Shown: positions 38,018 through 50,004, counted from the stretch's first letter. The stretch: 64,000 nt of DNA from Amoebophrya sp. A120 (GCA_905178155.1 CAJINV010000020.1:1240001-1304000); one strand, 5' to 3'. A program made the numbers and translations. The notes: generated by a model from the sequence alone, not told the origin.

Positions 38018-38199
38018 CTATACACACGGAGCCGAGACGCAGCGGGGCCGGCCGGCCCCGGGCCCGGCTGGCCGGGTGGCCGGCAGCTGGCACGCTGGGC
38101 GTGCAGCGCGCATGCCTTGCGAGACGGCCCGGCGCCTGTATGGCGATGCTGGGTCTGGGGGCGGGGCCCACACCCACACGGAGAAACGCTGGGCCTCCT

Positions 38200-38566
38200 C
38201 GCAAAGGAGGTCTTCCTTCCAGCGCGCCAGCGATCCTTCCGCGCCGCCTCCTGCCTGCAGTGCCTCGCGCGCGGCGGACGACCAGGCCACAGCTCGCAAG
38301 CTGGTCGCTATCTCCCGCAGCGCCTCCACTTTTCCAATCTCGTCCACGTCCAGGATCTTCATGGCTTCGGGCAGCGGAATAACGGTGGCGCGGCCGTCAA
38401 TCTTCACGACAGGCGACTGACTCTGGCCGATTACCTCCACTGTGCAATTTTCTAGGAGAAAATTCGGCACCGGAACGACATGCCTCTTCCCGTCTTCACG
38501 CAACCCTTTTTCGGGAGCGGAGCAATCCACTACCTCACCGACCTCGTACGCAACCTCACCCCTCAA
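38200..38566 (-). pseudogene. Possible exon or decayed coding fragment
   Basis: An open minus-strand segment with protein-like content (VPVPNFLLENCTVEVIGQ, MKILDVDEIGKVEALREIAT) lacks an ATG near its start, has an in-frame TAG just upstream and no clear splice acceptor. Its low bias toward low-complexity residues sets it apart from neighbouring chance frames. It may be a remnant of a gene or a mobile-element protein. I recognise no family. Confidence 0.25.
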
Positions 38567-39061
38567 TCGCCTTCTGTCGCTCTACCTTCTCCTGAACGTA
38601 CTCTCATTCGTCCTCGGTGAGTACTATCGTACTCAAATGTAGATTATCTCACCTGGCTGTACCAAAAACAACCAGCAGGAAGCAAGTGGACCAAGACCAA
38701 CCTGAAGATGACGATATACGATAATATTGCAACACTAACACAGACGACGACGTCAAAGTCTGCGTCCCAAAAACTGGCGCAGCAACAGCATTGAATGAAG
38801 ATTACACGTAGATCAGATCTACCCGGCCGCATTGCGCAACACATTCTCCATTCATAAGTAAGGACTTCTTCCTTCTTCCAGTGAAGCTGAAAGAAACTGT
38901 TCTTTATGCTTCACGATTTTCATTAATCTCTTTTTCGGTCTCGGTCGAACGCCCGGCGGCGCATTCATAATCTCATTTTCAGGTCGAGTTGTTCAGGGGT
39001 TTCTCTGTACATTCATCCTGCGTGATCAGCAACACCAACGAACGAACCAGCAAGCGCCTTT

Positions 39062-39568
39062 CTACGACGATCCTTCTGCGGCAGTCGCGGTTGCCGTCGT
39101 AGGCTCCGCACTGTTATTCCCCGTCGTCCCCTGCTCCCGCGTCGCGGTCTCCGGTCCCCCGAATATCCTGCCCGCGCGGGGGTTGCGCGCTTGCCAGATG
39201 CGCCCGGTGCCGCCCTCCACGTTGACCGCTTCTTGTCGACCGGGCTTAACCGGATTTTCCTGGACGTCGAAAGAGACCTCGTCCCCCACCTCCGCAATCC
39301 GTCCGTCCTTCAGATTGAAGAAGGTGAACATCAGGTCCTTCCCGTCGTCCGTACGCAGGGAGCTGGAGTGCGGCTCGATGAAACCAAACTGTTTTTTGAA
39401 CACCAACCCCCGCACCACCCCAGTGTGAGCGCCGAAGTAACGTACTTGAAGATGCGAGGTGGAGGTGGTTTTGTGGCAGTAAGGAACAGAAGCTGGCTGT
39501 AGTCCTGCAGGAGGCATTATGCAGCCCCTGCGACAGCTGCTGGTAAAACGACGGATGACAGGCTGCAT
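39062..39568 (-). CDS. Cold-shock domain protein
   Basis: Single exon, 168 residues, start ATG 39568. Residues 48-118 form a cold-shock domain: GVVRGLVFKKQFGFIEP holds the RNP1-like FGFI, and DLMFTFFNL is the RNP2-like strand, followed by VGDEVSFDVQENP. Such domains bind single-stranded RNA or DNA and act as RNA chaperones. The N-terminus MQPVIRRFTSSCRRG is rich in Arg and Ser with no acidic residue, as in mitochondrial presequences; organelle targeting is inferred. A loop insertion (SSSLRTDDGKD) separates RNP1 from RNP2. The C-terminal ~45 residues are Gly/Thr/Ala-rich and disordered. No intron. Confidence 0.8.
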   Translation of the reverse strand: MQPVIRRFTSSCRRGCIMPPAGLQPASVPYCHKTTSTSHLQVRYFGAHTGVVRGLVFKKQFGFIEPHSSSLRTDDGKDLMFTFFNLKDGRIAEVGDEVSFDVQENPVKPGRQEAVNVEGGTGRIWQARNPRAGRIFGGPETATREQGTTGNNSAEPTTATATAAEGSS

Positions 39569-40716
39569 CTTGTTAGGAAGCTACGACGAAAAAATATCGA
39601 TGTCTTGAAAGAAAGCTGTAGTGACGAGCGGCTTCGTGCTGTTTGTATTTCAGAAGGCCTGATTAAGAACGACAACGATCATAAGATTAAGAGCAAAGAA
39701 AAGAGCGTGCCCGAAAAAGAAAAAAGAATCTTATCGGACAATAATAGCTTGAGAGCGTAAGAAACAAGCGAGACCAGCATAGACTCCCAAGTCGGGCTGG
39801 TGTGCAGCTGCGTCGGAAGGTCTTGCACGCGAACCCGAACACACTAAAAAATTATGAAGAGGGAGCCGCCAACATCTAAAAATCATGCTAAGCTGCACTA
39901 TTGCGATCGACATGCGTGTGCAGATTCACGCAGGAACCCGATGCATCCGGCTTCCGGTGCTGGTTTTCTCCCGCTTTTTTTGTTTAGCTTTGTTTCTTTT
40001 TTGTATCTTGATCGTTGTCGCTTCTAGGTCTTTGTGCGATATAAGAAACGGAAACATCACAACGCACCGCCTGTGCGAATTTTCGTTTGAGATTGATTCT
40101 TCATCCTATCGAAACAAAAAACAGCTTCCAAACTAGAACCCTGCAACTGCATCGCGTTTTTGATCATTAGATGTGAGGGCGATGATGCTGGGAATCAATA
40201 GTACAAGCTAAAAGTTGTAGTACTTCTAAACCACTTGATTTTCTGCTAGGTTTGAGGAAAAGAGGCGCGCATAGATATTCAGTCAAGATTTTTTTCACAC
40301 ACACACATATTGATATTTGTGAATATCGTCCACAGATACGTTGTTTGGACGAATTCCCTGGTACCAACACCCGAAACACGAAACGGAAACCGCTACGTCA
40401 TGGAGACACTGCATCCTCTCCATCCCAGGACAATCTGTAGCTAACGATCTATCAGCCTAAAGTAATCATAACAGCAAAAACTTAAACTTCATACTAGCAG
40501 TCTTCTCTGCCGCGTCTTTACTTTCGTTCGATGATGTTGAAATACAGTTTTTTCAAAGCCGAGGATCAAGCTCAAATTTACTATTGGACACTTAATACTG
40601 GTGTTTGTCTTTTCAAAAAAAAAATGCAACAACCACAGATAGCCACAACCATACAAAAGCAAATTTTCGCTGTCAACACGATGCGCGAGATGAGCAGCGG
40701 GAGGAGCACGAACATC
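39569..40716. other. Intergenic, nothing supported
   Basis: AT-rich stretch between the end of the SLC12 gene and the cold-shock gene. A plus-strand frame at 40531-40854 overlaps the SLC12 last exon in antisense and is regarded as chance. Confidence 0.6.
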
Positions 40717-43700
40717 CTACGCCCCGATATCGAAGACCTCGTGACCCGAGCCGTGGACAAAGAGAACCCGATCGATTTTGTCCACCAGCGTTTCAGCGCA
40801 ACGGATATAGCGCACACACTCGTTGGGGTCGGAGTGGTCCCAGAGGTCCGGTAAGTTCATAATCACCAGCTCCGCCCGTCGGGAACGTGCTTGGATGATC
40901 GAATTCAAACGGCGGAAGGCCCTGAGGATAAAATTTTTGTTGGGCGATAAATTGATTGATGTGAGATATCACCATGCAGCGCTATTTATCCTCAACTAGT
41001 AGTTTTATAGTCTATAGACTAATCCGAACTTGACTCAAAGGCTGTAGACGAAAGTTCTGAGACCCTCAAACAGCATTAGAAATTGCGGCTCGACCTGCAG
41101 AAAACCTGAAGCAAATCCCTAGGGCTTTTCAAACTAGTTCTTTTCCTATTTGCTAATACGCACGGCAGAGACTCAAAAGATGAAGGTCTAGCCGTAGGAC
41201 ACGACCAAAAACCACGACAGACATGACGTCTGCCCACAAACTGAATCACCATGCTACTACGACAAAAGCTGAAGCGTTTCTGGGGCTCGAGCTCTAGAAC
41301 TTTTCATGTATCTGCCCGCTTTTTTTCGTAAAGTGCATGCTACTGTGAAAATATTTGCGACAAATTCTACGGCTTAAGCTGTAGCGGTTCGGCACGATAC
41401 ACGACAAGGAAGCCCCTAGGCGCTACAAAAATACCCCGAGCCCTGGACGCAGTGGCGCCCCTGCCCCCTCGCTCAGAAGGGAACCGCTTGCCCCCTTCAA
41501 TATAAAAGCGCCCCTCGTCGCCCCCCGCGCGGTGCGCCCTGCTCCTGGTGGAACCTCTTGCCCCTGCGTGCTGGCGCCTGCCCCTTAGCCCTGGCAGTAT
41601 TTCTTACTTGCCCTTTGCCGCAAAGGGCAAGTAAGAAGTTTGCAGTTAGGTCGAACCTAACGCAAAGGCTTTGCGTTAGGTCTTGCCCCTCGCGGTGCAT
41701 CTTGTCCCTCGCAGTACATCTTGCCCCCCGCGAGACATCTTGCCCCTCGCCGTACATCTTGCCCCTCGCAGTACATCTTGCCCCTCGCAGTACATATTGC
41801 CCCTCGCAGTACATCTTGCCCCTCGCAGTGCATCTTGCCCCTCACAGTGCATCTTGCCCCTCGCAATGCATCTTGTCCCTGCGCATACGCCTCGCCCCTG
41901 GTAGGACTTCTTGCTCCTTGTAGTGTTAGCGCCCCCTTTCCATCGCAATGCGTTATATCTCGCCTCGGCAGGCACATGCACAGCTTGCGCCTGATAGAAC
42001 TTCTTGCCCCTGGTAGGGCCTCTTGCTCCTGCTCCTGGTAGCACATATGGGGCCCGCCTTCTAATAACCCTAACGCCCTGCCGGCAAAGACCTAACCGCC
42101 CCGCCTTCGGAGAGCTAGCGAACAACCCCCACCGCACCCAGGTTGGGTCCCTGCTATGGGTGTGACTGCGACCCCGGCAGGCCCCGGGCCGCCCCTTGTT
42201 GCTCTCGCGGCGCACCCGTTCCCGCCGGCCTGCGCCCCTTACGCCCCCGCTCCCCTAGCGCCCGCCCGGGAACGTCCAGGGGCCCTGTTTTTTCCCCCTG
42301 CGCCAGCCATTTTCTCCTTTGCACCAAAGCGGTGGAGGAAGCGTCCACACGCAATAAACAGACACGCTGGCGCAAGTAGCTGCCAAAATATGTCGCGGCC
42401 GTAAGTACGTATCGGGGGCATGTTGCCGCTATCTTGCGGCGACTAGGTCGAGGCCCGCTGCTCTCCGCCGCCCGCCCTCCCAGGGGACAGCGGCGGCGCA
42501 CTCCTGCAGCCAGTCTTTTGGAAGAAGACGGCCGCCGCCCTCCCCCGCGTGGGTGGGGGCAGGGTGGGTCAGGCCACCGACCGGGGGGGCCACGGGGCCG
42601 GGCGAGGGGGCAAGCGCCGTGCTCTGGGGGAAGCTAGCGCTAGCGCGCCAGTCAGCGGCTGTGCCCCAAACGCCCGAGCCAAGCTAGCAGCGCGGGCGAG
42701 GCGGCCCCGGGTCAGGGTCTCGGCTAGGATGAAAAAAATGGCGGGGCGCAGCACTTTCGTAAATATATAAGCAAGCCGGGAGGTAGCGACCTGGCAGGCC
42801 GACTCTCCCCCCACCCCGGCCACCCATTGTGCCGCCCTCCGTCCCTGGTTTCGCTTGGTGGCGCGCCCCCTCGGCGCTAGTCAGCATGCAGCCGCGCGGG
42901 CGGGCAGCGCAAGACTCGGGGCACGGTTGTTAGTTTCGAAAGCGCGCGGCCGCCGCCCCTGCGCTCCGTCCAGCCGTGTCACTTCGGCGCCATCCCGCCC
43001 AACATGCGCAAGGAAAACGGGTGGGCCTTACTCCCTCGCACGCTCGCCCCTAGCAGCGCCACTACGGCTACGCCCTTGGTAAGGCCTCTGCTCTTGTACC
43101 CCTCGCCCCCCGCGATGCCGCTTCGACTACGTCGACTGCTACCCCAACAACCTGAACCAACGCCGACTGCTACGCCTACTTCTACTTCCACGCCTACTCC
43201 CACGCCTACCGCTACGCCTGCCTCTACGCCTACTGCTGCGCCTACTTCTGCGCCTACTTCTACGCCTACTTCTACGGCTACTCCCACGCCTACTTCTACG
43301 CCTATTTCTACGCCTACTTCTACGCCTATGAATGCGCCTAGTTCTTCCCCTACTCCTGCGCCTACTTCTACGCCTGCTGCCGCGTTTCTTGAGTTTTGCG
43401 CTTCCTTGTGCGCTTGCTTCTAACTACCTCCGTGGCCACGGCGATGCCTCTGGCAGGGTGCGTTCGCAAATGACCCGGCTCCCGGCACTCGGCGCAGCCG
43501 ACTTGCCCCCCCGTCCGCCCGTTAGGCCACTGAGGCTTTTTGATGCCGCGTTGGGTCAGTAGCCCCGGCGGAAGCTAGGGCCCATGGAATGTAGTCACTT
43601 TGCGTTTTCTTTGGGTCGGTTGTTTGCTTCATCCTTTCAAGCAACCGACCGCATGTGGACCAGGGACGGAGCGCATGAAAGTCTCCCGGGCTCCGTCCTC

Positions 43701-46700
43701 GAGGACTTCCATGCACTACATATCTACGGACGCTGCAAAATCTACAAGCCTTTGAGTCAGCTCGTCTATGTTTCTATGGTCCCTCAATTATGAAGAAGTT
43801 GCCGCGCCGTTGTGCCAACACGGCGGCGCGAGTGCAACATAGCAGTACTAATGGAACTTGAGTGAATTGCTCATGCGAGAGCGAGCAGACCAAACCAAGG
43901 ATATTATTTAAAGAAGCAAAACCACAATTCGTTAGTACAGCAAGCTGTGCTGCTCTGGAATTTCCGGGAGCGAGCTGCTTTTCCCCTTACTCCCTTGCCT
44001 AGAATTGGAGCCGCCACGCGTTTCGTTCTGCAGGGCGATTGTGACGGGATTGGACCGTCCTTGGAAGTGCCGGCCCCAGGACACCGAGCTCTGGTGTGTC
44101 GCGGAGGACGCCTGATCTCGGAGGCCCTCCGATGGCAGGTGGAGGTCGATGTCATCCACGGATCTCATGTCTCCAGGCTTACTCGGGGCTGCACTGTTGC
44201 GCTGCGCGACGAGAACTGATACGATACGATATAAGTAGTGTTTTTGAGCGGTCGAACCAAGATCGTGATCGTGATAATAGATTGATTGCAACAGAACTAG
44301 ATGCCCTGTCGGAAGGGGAAGGGCTGCGCGACAAACTCTTGTCTTCTCCTTCTCTCAAAACACGGACCAGCACGGTGTCGCATCTCATAATGTACACTTT
44401 CACATACTGACCCTAACGTCTGACAGGCAATTGTATACCTGCTCCCGTGCTGACGGCATGCGGCACTTGGCGATCCCCGCCAGTTTTTCCCTCGTCCAGG
44501 AGGACCGCGTCTGCGTCGTAGCTGCGGCTGCTAGATCCCTGTTTCGCGACCGCGATCTGCGCCAGCGCACCGTCCGCCGAGGCAGAGGACGAGGAGGACA
44601 GCCTCCCCGGGGGAATGCCGCCGTTCTTTGCACCGCCATTTCCATTTGGCGCGTTGATCTGGTCTACCCGCACCACTTTGGTGGTGGCTTGCTGCTTGGC
44701 CCCGGCCCCGTTCTGGTGCGCCCGCTGCTCGGTGTTCCGCGCCGGCGGGGCGGCGGTCTGGCACTGCAGTTCCCGTATAACGATCTGCTCCTCGTCCTCG
44801 TCACACGTACCAACCTTGCGGTCCCGAAGAATGTGGCCTCCCGGGGTCGTCGCTTCGATCACCTCGTCGTCGCGGCCCACGGTCAGCACGGAAAAGCTCT
44901 TTTTACGCATCGCGCGCCCGCTTACATCGCGCGTGCCGGCCGTCGCAGACGAGGAACTGAACCGAGGGTCACCATCCCTAGTAACCACGATATCCGGGCA
45001 GGAGTTCTGATGAAAATTTTTGATTGGCGGTTTTTCAACATCGTTGGATTTTTTTCTCCAAAAGAACAAACACAGGAAAGGCTTTCAAATCATTCTGAAC
45101 TTTGGTTTATGACAACACTTTCGTATCCATGACGGTGCAACACGTCGTATTAAACACAGCCAGTGCCAGTGCTACGTCGTGATCATAAAAAGTACCGTTG
45201 CGTGCGGCGAGTCCCCCCCTGCAACCCCTATCGCTGAGTCAGCGGCTCCGGACACTCTTGCGGCTGCGAGATTGAGGTTGTTGCTGCCTCGGGCTGCGAT
45301 GTTGATCTGTTCGCTCTCCCGCGCCATCGCGACCGACTTTTTGTGCTTCTTTTGCGGAAGCAAGTCTTCAATCGTTTGCGGGAGTCCGCGGTGGGGTCGG
45401 TGCGCCTTCTCGCCGCTGTTCAGGGACATTTTTTCCAGTTCCTCCAAGAACGCGGCCCGTTCCGCGTCCGCCCGCGCGTCCGCCTCGTTCAACAAGCCAT
45501 TTCCACTCATGCCATTCGCCACGAGCGCCCCGGGGGTCGCGCCGGAATAGGGCCCGTTCGCCAACACGCCGTTGCTCCCCCCCGACAGCCGCTCTCGATG
45601 CGCCGCCTGTCGCTCCACGTCCGCAATGCTATCGTAGAAGAGATCCAGGGTGGAGTGCTCGTTTTGGTGGTCGGCGTGGTGCGAAAAGGGTTCGACGAAC
45701 GCGTGTTCCGCCATAATCACCTCCACGTCCACGTTTAGTAGGCGCTTTTTCTGCAGTGTCTGGGTCAAAACCCGGGCGGCGATGGACGCTTCCTCCTCCG
45801 TGATGTTTTCCATCACGGTGAAAACCCGCATCTTGCAGTCCCGCCAGATCTTGTGTTGCTGCAAAAGCCAGGTCACCAGAATCATCAGTCCGCCGTCGTG
45901 GATCATCCACCAGACGTCGATTGTGCCGTGGCACGGCTGCAGGGGAAAATCCTTCGGGTCTTTCGCAATCAAAATCGTCTTGTCTTCCGCGTGCGCCGCG
46001 GTGACAATGTCGCAGAACGCCACGGCCTTTTCGCGCTTGATCGCCAGGGGCTGGGAGGCCCAGTTGGAGGGCCAGGCCATCAACACCGTGTTAGGGACTA
46101 AGCCGCCCAAACCCGTCAGCTGCAAAATGTAATTCGCGCCCTCCGCCCAGGTAGGAGCGACGACGACCTGCGCGAACCCGAGGATGTCGTTCTGCTTCAT
46201 GATGGAAATGATGATGTCCTTTTCAATCCGGGCCTTCTTCAGCATCTTCTCACTGTTCCGGTTCCCTTCCAGAACCGCCGCGACGACGCACATCCCTCGG
46301 CCTTTCCGTAGCTGGCTGTAAAACTGAAGAATCTCGTGGTGTCTGGTCCGTTTTGCGGAGATGCCCGCGGCGGCGGATAGGTCCGCCATGTGCACGCGGT
46401 ACAGGATCAGCACCTGGGGGCGCCAGTTTACCTTGTGTCTCTGCGTTTCTTCCAGGGAAAGGAGGGAGTTCAACGCGAGATGGAATTTGATCCCGTCCAA
46501 TCCGCTGCCCCACTCGCTACTCTCGGCGCGAAAGTCCACGTAGACGTAGAGACCGACGGCGAGAAAGCAGGTGACGAGTGCATATGCCCACTGGACGATA
46601 AACATGTATCCAGTGCAAAAGTATCGCACTCGTATTGCAATCATGCATTACAAATTATCTTTTTCTTAAGGTAAATAAGAATGTACAAATTTCATATTCA

Positions 46701-49399
46701 TTTCTCATACTGAGGAAGTTTGTATATGCATTTATACGAGTACGATACTTTTGCACTGCATAACATGATCACCACGCCAAGCACCGCGCCGGTCAACCCG
46801 CACACCTTGTACCATATGCGCCACCGCTTCCGCTGGATCCCCGCGGGCCGCCAGGAGGGGGCCTTGAGCCAGGTGAGGATGAAGCAGGACAAGTTCATGT
46901 TGATGTAGCACGCGAGAAAGCACATGGTAAGCAGCGGCGCGACTAGGTTCAGTTCGCCGACAAGCACCAGGGCAGCGCACACGACGTAGGTGTAGAACAA
47001 CGCGCGAATCGGTTCGCCGTGGCGGGACAGGGGGGCGACGTCATTTAGTAACGGGATGACGTTATCCCGCGCTATCGCCTGAAGGAGCCGGGGAGCGACG
47101 ATCAGGCACTGGAGGGCTTGGGAAATGGATGAGATGATGATCCCGATGTGCGGGGCGTAGGGAAACGGCGTCCAGGCAATTTCCTCAAACACGTACGCAC
47201 CGGCGGAGCCCCCAGCAAGATTTCTTCTAGCCGCGGACGCTGTGCTTGCGGCGTCAGTTCCTACTTCTGCTGCAAATGATTCACCCATGGTAGTCGCGTG
47301 CGCCGTTGTTACACCGTAAGTTGAAAATGATGTTTCATCCTGCAGCAATCGTTTCTGTCGACAGAGCTCGTCCTCGGCCTCGTTGCAGTCTTCCCAGTCC
47401 CCGCGCAGGTAGGGGTATTTCGCTACCGCGCCCCAAAAGATCATGAAGGTCGAGTACATGACGAGGGAAAACGTAATTGCGCCGAGGGTCCCGACCTTCA
47501 AGTCCCTCGGCGGGTTTTTCAGAATGTCCGCCCGGTTGGCGCCGGAGAGAATTCCGGTGAAGCAGGGGAAGAACAGAGACATCACCACGCCGAAATCGAC
47601 CCCGTCACCGAAGTGGCTCCCCAGGTTCGTCTCCAAGGTCGACGCCGAAATCCCCGTTACTTGCCCGTCGGGGCCCTTAAAATTGGTCCCCCCCGTGGCA
47701 GTCTCCGAGCCGTCGGTCATGAAAATCCCCACGTAGAACATTAACAGGGTGAAAAAGACCACCACGACGAACACGACACCCATTTTGGTCACAAATTTGA
47801 TGCCCATGTAGACCATCAGCACCATCCCGAGGAGCACGATACTCCCAAAGCCCCGCATGGCACCGCCGCTGTTCAATTCTGGCCTCGCGATTAGCAAGGC
47901 CTCGACGGCGCCTGTGATTTTTTCGTAGTTTTATGACATGCAGCAACGTGGTGTTCGTTTTCTATCCTTTGCAAGCAGACAAGATGGCGGTGGCATCAAA
48001 CAAGAAAAACGACACCAAGAAGAAAAATCGGTATCGCATAGCAAGCAGTGTGAATCATGTTAGTGTTTGACATTTACCTAGGGTCTCCAGCACTGCCAGC
48101 AGCGATATCCCGAGCCAGTAGAGCAGACCAACTGTGACACCGATAGCCGGGCCCATTGCCCGGGAGATCATGTAGTAGGGGCCGCCTTCACTGACGAAGC
48201 CGCCAGAAGAAACGACCGCGGACATCGAAGATGCGGTCACTGTAGAAAAGAATAACAATTTCAGATCACATTCACATGCTGATTAATTTGGCCGCGTTAA
48301 ACACTGCAATTGCATCAAGCTGCGTGCATCGTCCTTTATACAGTTTTGGTTTTCTGATTTCCAGCACATAGTCCAAACTTTCGCAAGAAATCCAAAGCAA
48401 AACAAAAAAAGTACGGAATGCCATGGAGAAGGACAAAAACACCGCGAGCAGCGCCAATCCCACCCCTGCGTTCCCGACGATCGTGTAGAACCGCAGGAAA
48501 ATGAGCACGCCCCACATGTTTTCGCACGTGGGCACGAACACGCCGGCAAAAGCGCCCACTTTCTTTGCGTCTTTCTTTTTCAAACTTGGGTTCATGTAGG
48601 TCACCTCTTCCCCGGAGTCGTCATCCGCCAAGTCCCGCTCTGACTGGCGCTGCTGCAGGCCCTTTTCCGTTTCCTTCCGCAGGACCGCCGACGCGTAGTT
48701 CAACTCTGCGGAGGTCATCCGGCCGATCATCTCCCCGCGATCTGATGCGGACGAGGGCGATTCGTGCGGGGCCCGGCCGGAGGACGAGTTTTTCGACCTC
48801 GTGTTACCCCCCGGGGAAAATAAATTATCCCCCCCTGCTGTCGGCGAGTCGCCGTCGTGCTGCTCCATGCTGGGCGAGTTCGTGCTGATCGCCCTATTTC
48901 GGTTCAGCCCTTCAAGAATTGTGACTGGGGCATGATCCCCCTGGGGTCCATTTTCATCTCCTGTGGTTAATATCGTTTGAAACGCGTCCTCGGTGAGGAC
49001 CAGGTTCTCCGAGTCCCGGCTGCGCATGGCCACCACCTGTATCAAATGCAAATATGTCTGGGTCGTCTGGAAGATTCCGGGATTTATTGTCATGCATATT
49101 TTGTATGACCCATGATGCCTGTATATGCATTCTCTAGCATCACAGATTTTTTGAGGGCTCTCTGATGCCTATCCCGCATAAGAAACGCCCTCTCCGCGTG
49201 AGAACACAAACTGGACTCCTGTTGCTGGTCACGCAATACAGATTTTTTTTTGGAATCCAAAGACTGCATTACAAGCTGCAACCTTGTTCCAGACCCAGAC
49301 ATATTTGCAATGCATAACCTGGGTTTCGTCGCCATTGTGGGCTGTCAGAGAGTTCGCCTTTTCCGTGCCGCCCCGCGTGCCAAACATCAGCGGTGACAT
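40717..49399 (-). CDS. SLC12-family cation-chloride cotransporter
   Basis: Eight exons: 49399-49317, 49034-48415, 48239-48078, 47911-46763, 46601-45196, 45006-44439, 44215-43939 and 40921-40717; total 1,489 residues, in frame throughout. Two introns are introners, five are GT-AG of ordinary or long size. The membrane core begins [19 protein letters not shown], followed by [20 protein letters not shown], both diagnostic of SLC12 carriers (K-Cl or Na-K-Cl symport at the plasma or internal membrane). The cytoplasmic part has the family pattern [11 protein letters not shown] and [26 protein letters not shown]. The final exon ([32 protein letters not shown]) matches the conserved SLC12 C-terminus. 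A ~270-residue Ser/Gly-rich insertion (exons 6-7) precedes it. The start is the first in-frame ATG; a start farther upstream is possible. Confidence 0.85.
41601..41637. repeat. Perfect 18-bp hairpin
   Basis: TTCTTACTTGCCCTTTGC at 41601-41618, one spacer base, then its exact reverse complement at 41620-41637. The RNA would form an 18-bp stem with almost no loop, so a DNA cruciform is more likely than an RNA hairpin of this exact shape. Confidence 0.9.
41645..41680. repeat. Overlapping inverted repeats (GTTAGGT half-sites)
   Basis: GTTAGGT/ACCTAAC (41645-41651 and 41655-41661) overlaps a second perfect inverted repeat: CCTAACGCAAAG at 41656-41667 and CTTTGCGTTAGG at 41669-41680. Three half-sites of one motif thus alternate in orientation directly before the minisatellite. 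Confidence 0.85.
41680..41926 (+). repeat. 19-bp minisatellite, about 13 units
   Basis: Consensus unit ATCTTGCCCCTCGCAGTAC, repeated head to tail from 41680. The core units begin at 41699, 41718, 41737, 41756, 41775, 41794, 41813, 41832, 41851 and 41870, and decay toward both sides. Looser CTTGCCCCTGG-type fragments occur from 41540 to 42050. The unit is not a multiple of three, and no spacer-repeat pattern exists. Confidence 0.92.
43164..43385 (+). repeat. 6/12-bp microsatellite (ACGCCTACTTCT)
   Basis: Imperfect tandem copies of ACGCCTACTTCT and related hexamers run for about 220 bases. Any protein read from it is a Thr/Pro/Ser (plus) or Val/Glu/Gly (minus) chain, so I treat the open frames here as by-products. 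Confidence 0.88.
46607..46762. mobile_element. Introner, family A (156 bp)
   Basis: Ends TATCCAGTGCAAAAGTATCG and, inverted, TATGCAGTGCAAAAGTATCG. Perfect 5-base repeats ACATG flank it (46602-46606 and 46763-46767). Excision joins LGVVIM to FIVQWAYAL, completing a transmembrane segment of the SLC12 carrier. Same length as the two family A copies in the ankyrin-protein gene. Confidence 0.93.
49040..49316. mobile_element. Introner, family B (277 bp)
   Basis: Ends TATCAAATGCAAATATGTCT and, inverted, TATGCATTGCAAATATGTCT. Perfect 5-base repeats ACCTG flank it (49035-49039 and 49317-49321). On the transcript strand the repeat is CAGGT, making this one of two copies that can use GT-AG (CAG/GTTATGC ... 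GATACAG/GT). Excision joins GDETQ to VVAMRSRD near the SLC12 N-terminus. Confidence 0.92.
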
Positions 49400-50004
49400 G
49401 CAAAACGAACGAGACGAGAGGACGGGGAAATCTTGATTTGGTTCGTTTTTGGAGCGAGGCACATGAGGGTAAACATGTACATGAAGGTGGAATCAGAGTA
49501 CAGCAATAAATCCCGCCACAAAGGGGAATTCTTCTAGCGTTTCGAATTCGATCAGAAGTCTAATATGGGGTAATACTTAGCTTGTCAGAAGGTCAATGAG
49601 GTTGGCTTTAGCCTGATGTGAAGGTTCATGAAAATGAACTCCTCATAAATTTTCTCGGAAAGCACTTGTGTTTTTCGCTTTATTCTCTACCTCCCTCGTT
49701 TCACCTCCTGTCGTGTGGGTGGGCACACTTTCATACTGAGCCTCCTATGTGCTGTAATAGGTTGAGCAAGAACTTGTTGCCCACCACTTCTCATCTCTTC
49801 GTTTTTTTACTGTAATTCATCAATACTTCACGAACACTGGACACAAAAATATGAAAATATGCTGCTGCAGCGGCGACTACTTTGAGCAGCTCCTCATTTA
49901 GTTTTGATGTTCAATGCTTTCGTGACACAACTAGGGGCAAAGAGAAGTCATAACGTGTGTGGTATAACATTTGATCGTCTTTCTTCATCTCTATCATGTT
50001 GTCT
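49400..50004. other. Intergenic, nothing supported
   Basis: It lies between SPF27 and the SLC12 gene. Minus-strand reading stays open from the SLC12 start to about 49462 without a better ATG. No other signal was seen. Confidence 0.55.

Larger units (their letters stand above)
40922..43938 (-). other. 3,017-bp GC-rich intron of the SLC12 gene
   Basis: It is bounded by TTGCT/GTACTA on the donor side and TTTATCCTCAG/GG on the acceptor side, and its removal joins EQHSLL to [13 protein letters not shown] in frame. It is 13-20 times longer than the gene's other introns, and from 41.4 to 43.6 kb is very GC-rich. It holds a perfect hairpin, a 19-bp minisatellite and a 6/12-bp microsatellite. No gene was found inside. 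Confidence 0.75.

Noticed and set aside
40531-40854. Plus-strand 107-codon open frame
   Set aside because: It overlaps the SLC12 C-terminal exon in antisense; the minus strand has the recognisable conserved SLC12 ending.
41680-41926. Regular 19-bp repeats as a CRISPR array
   Set aside because: Units are head to tail with no unique spacers, the unit decays gradually, and the sequence is eukaryotic.
41497-42215. Overlapping frames over the minisatellite on both strands
   Set aside because: Periodic chains of [10 protein letters not shown] or LAVHLAPRS type are products of the 19-bp repeat, not proteins.
43004-43423. Plus-strand Thr/Pro-rich open frame
   Set aside because: It consists mainly of a microsatellite translated in one frame, lies inside an intron of a minus-strand gene, and has no splice or domain support.
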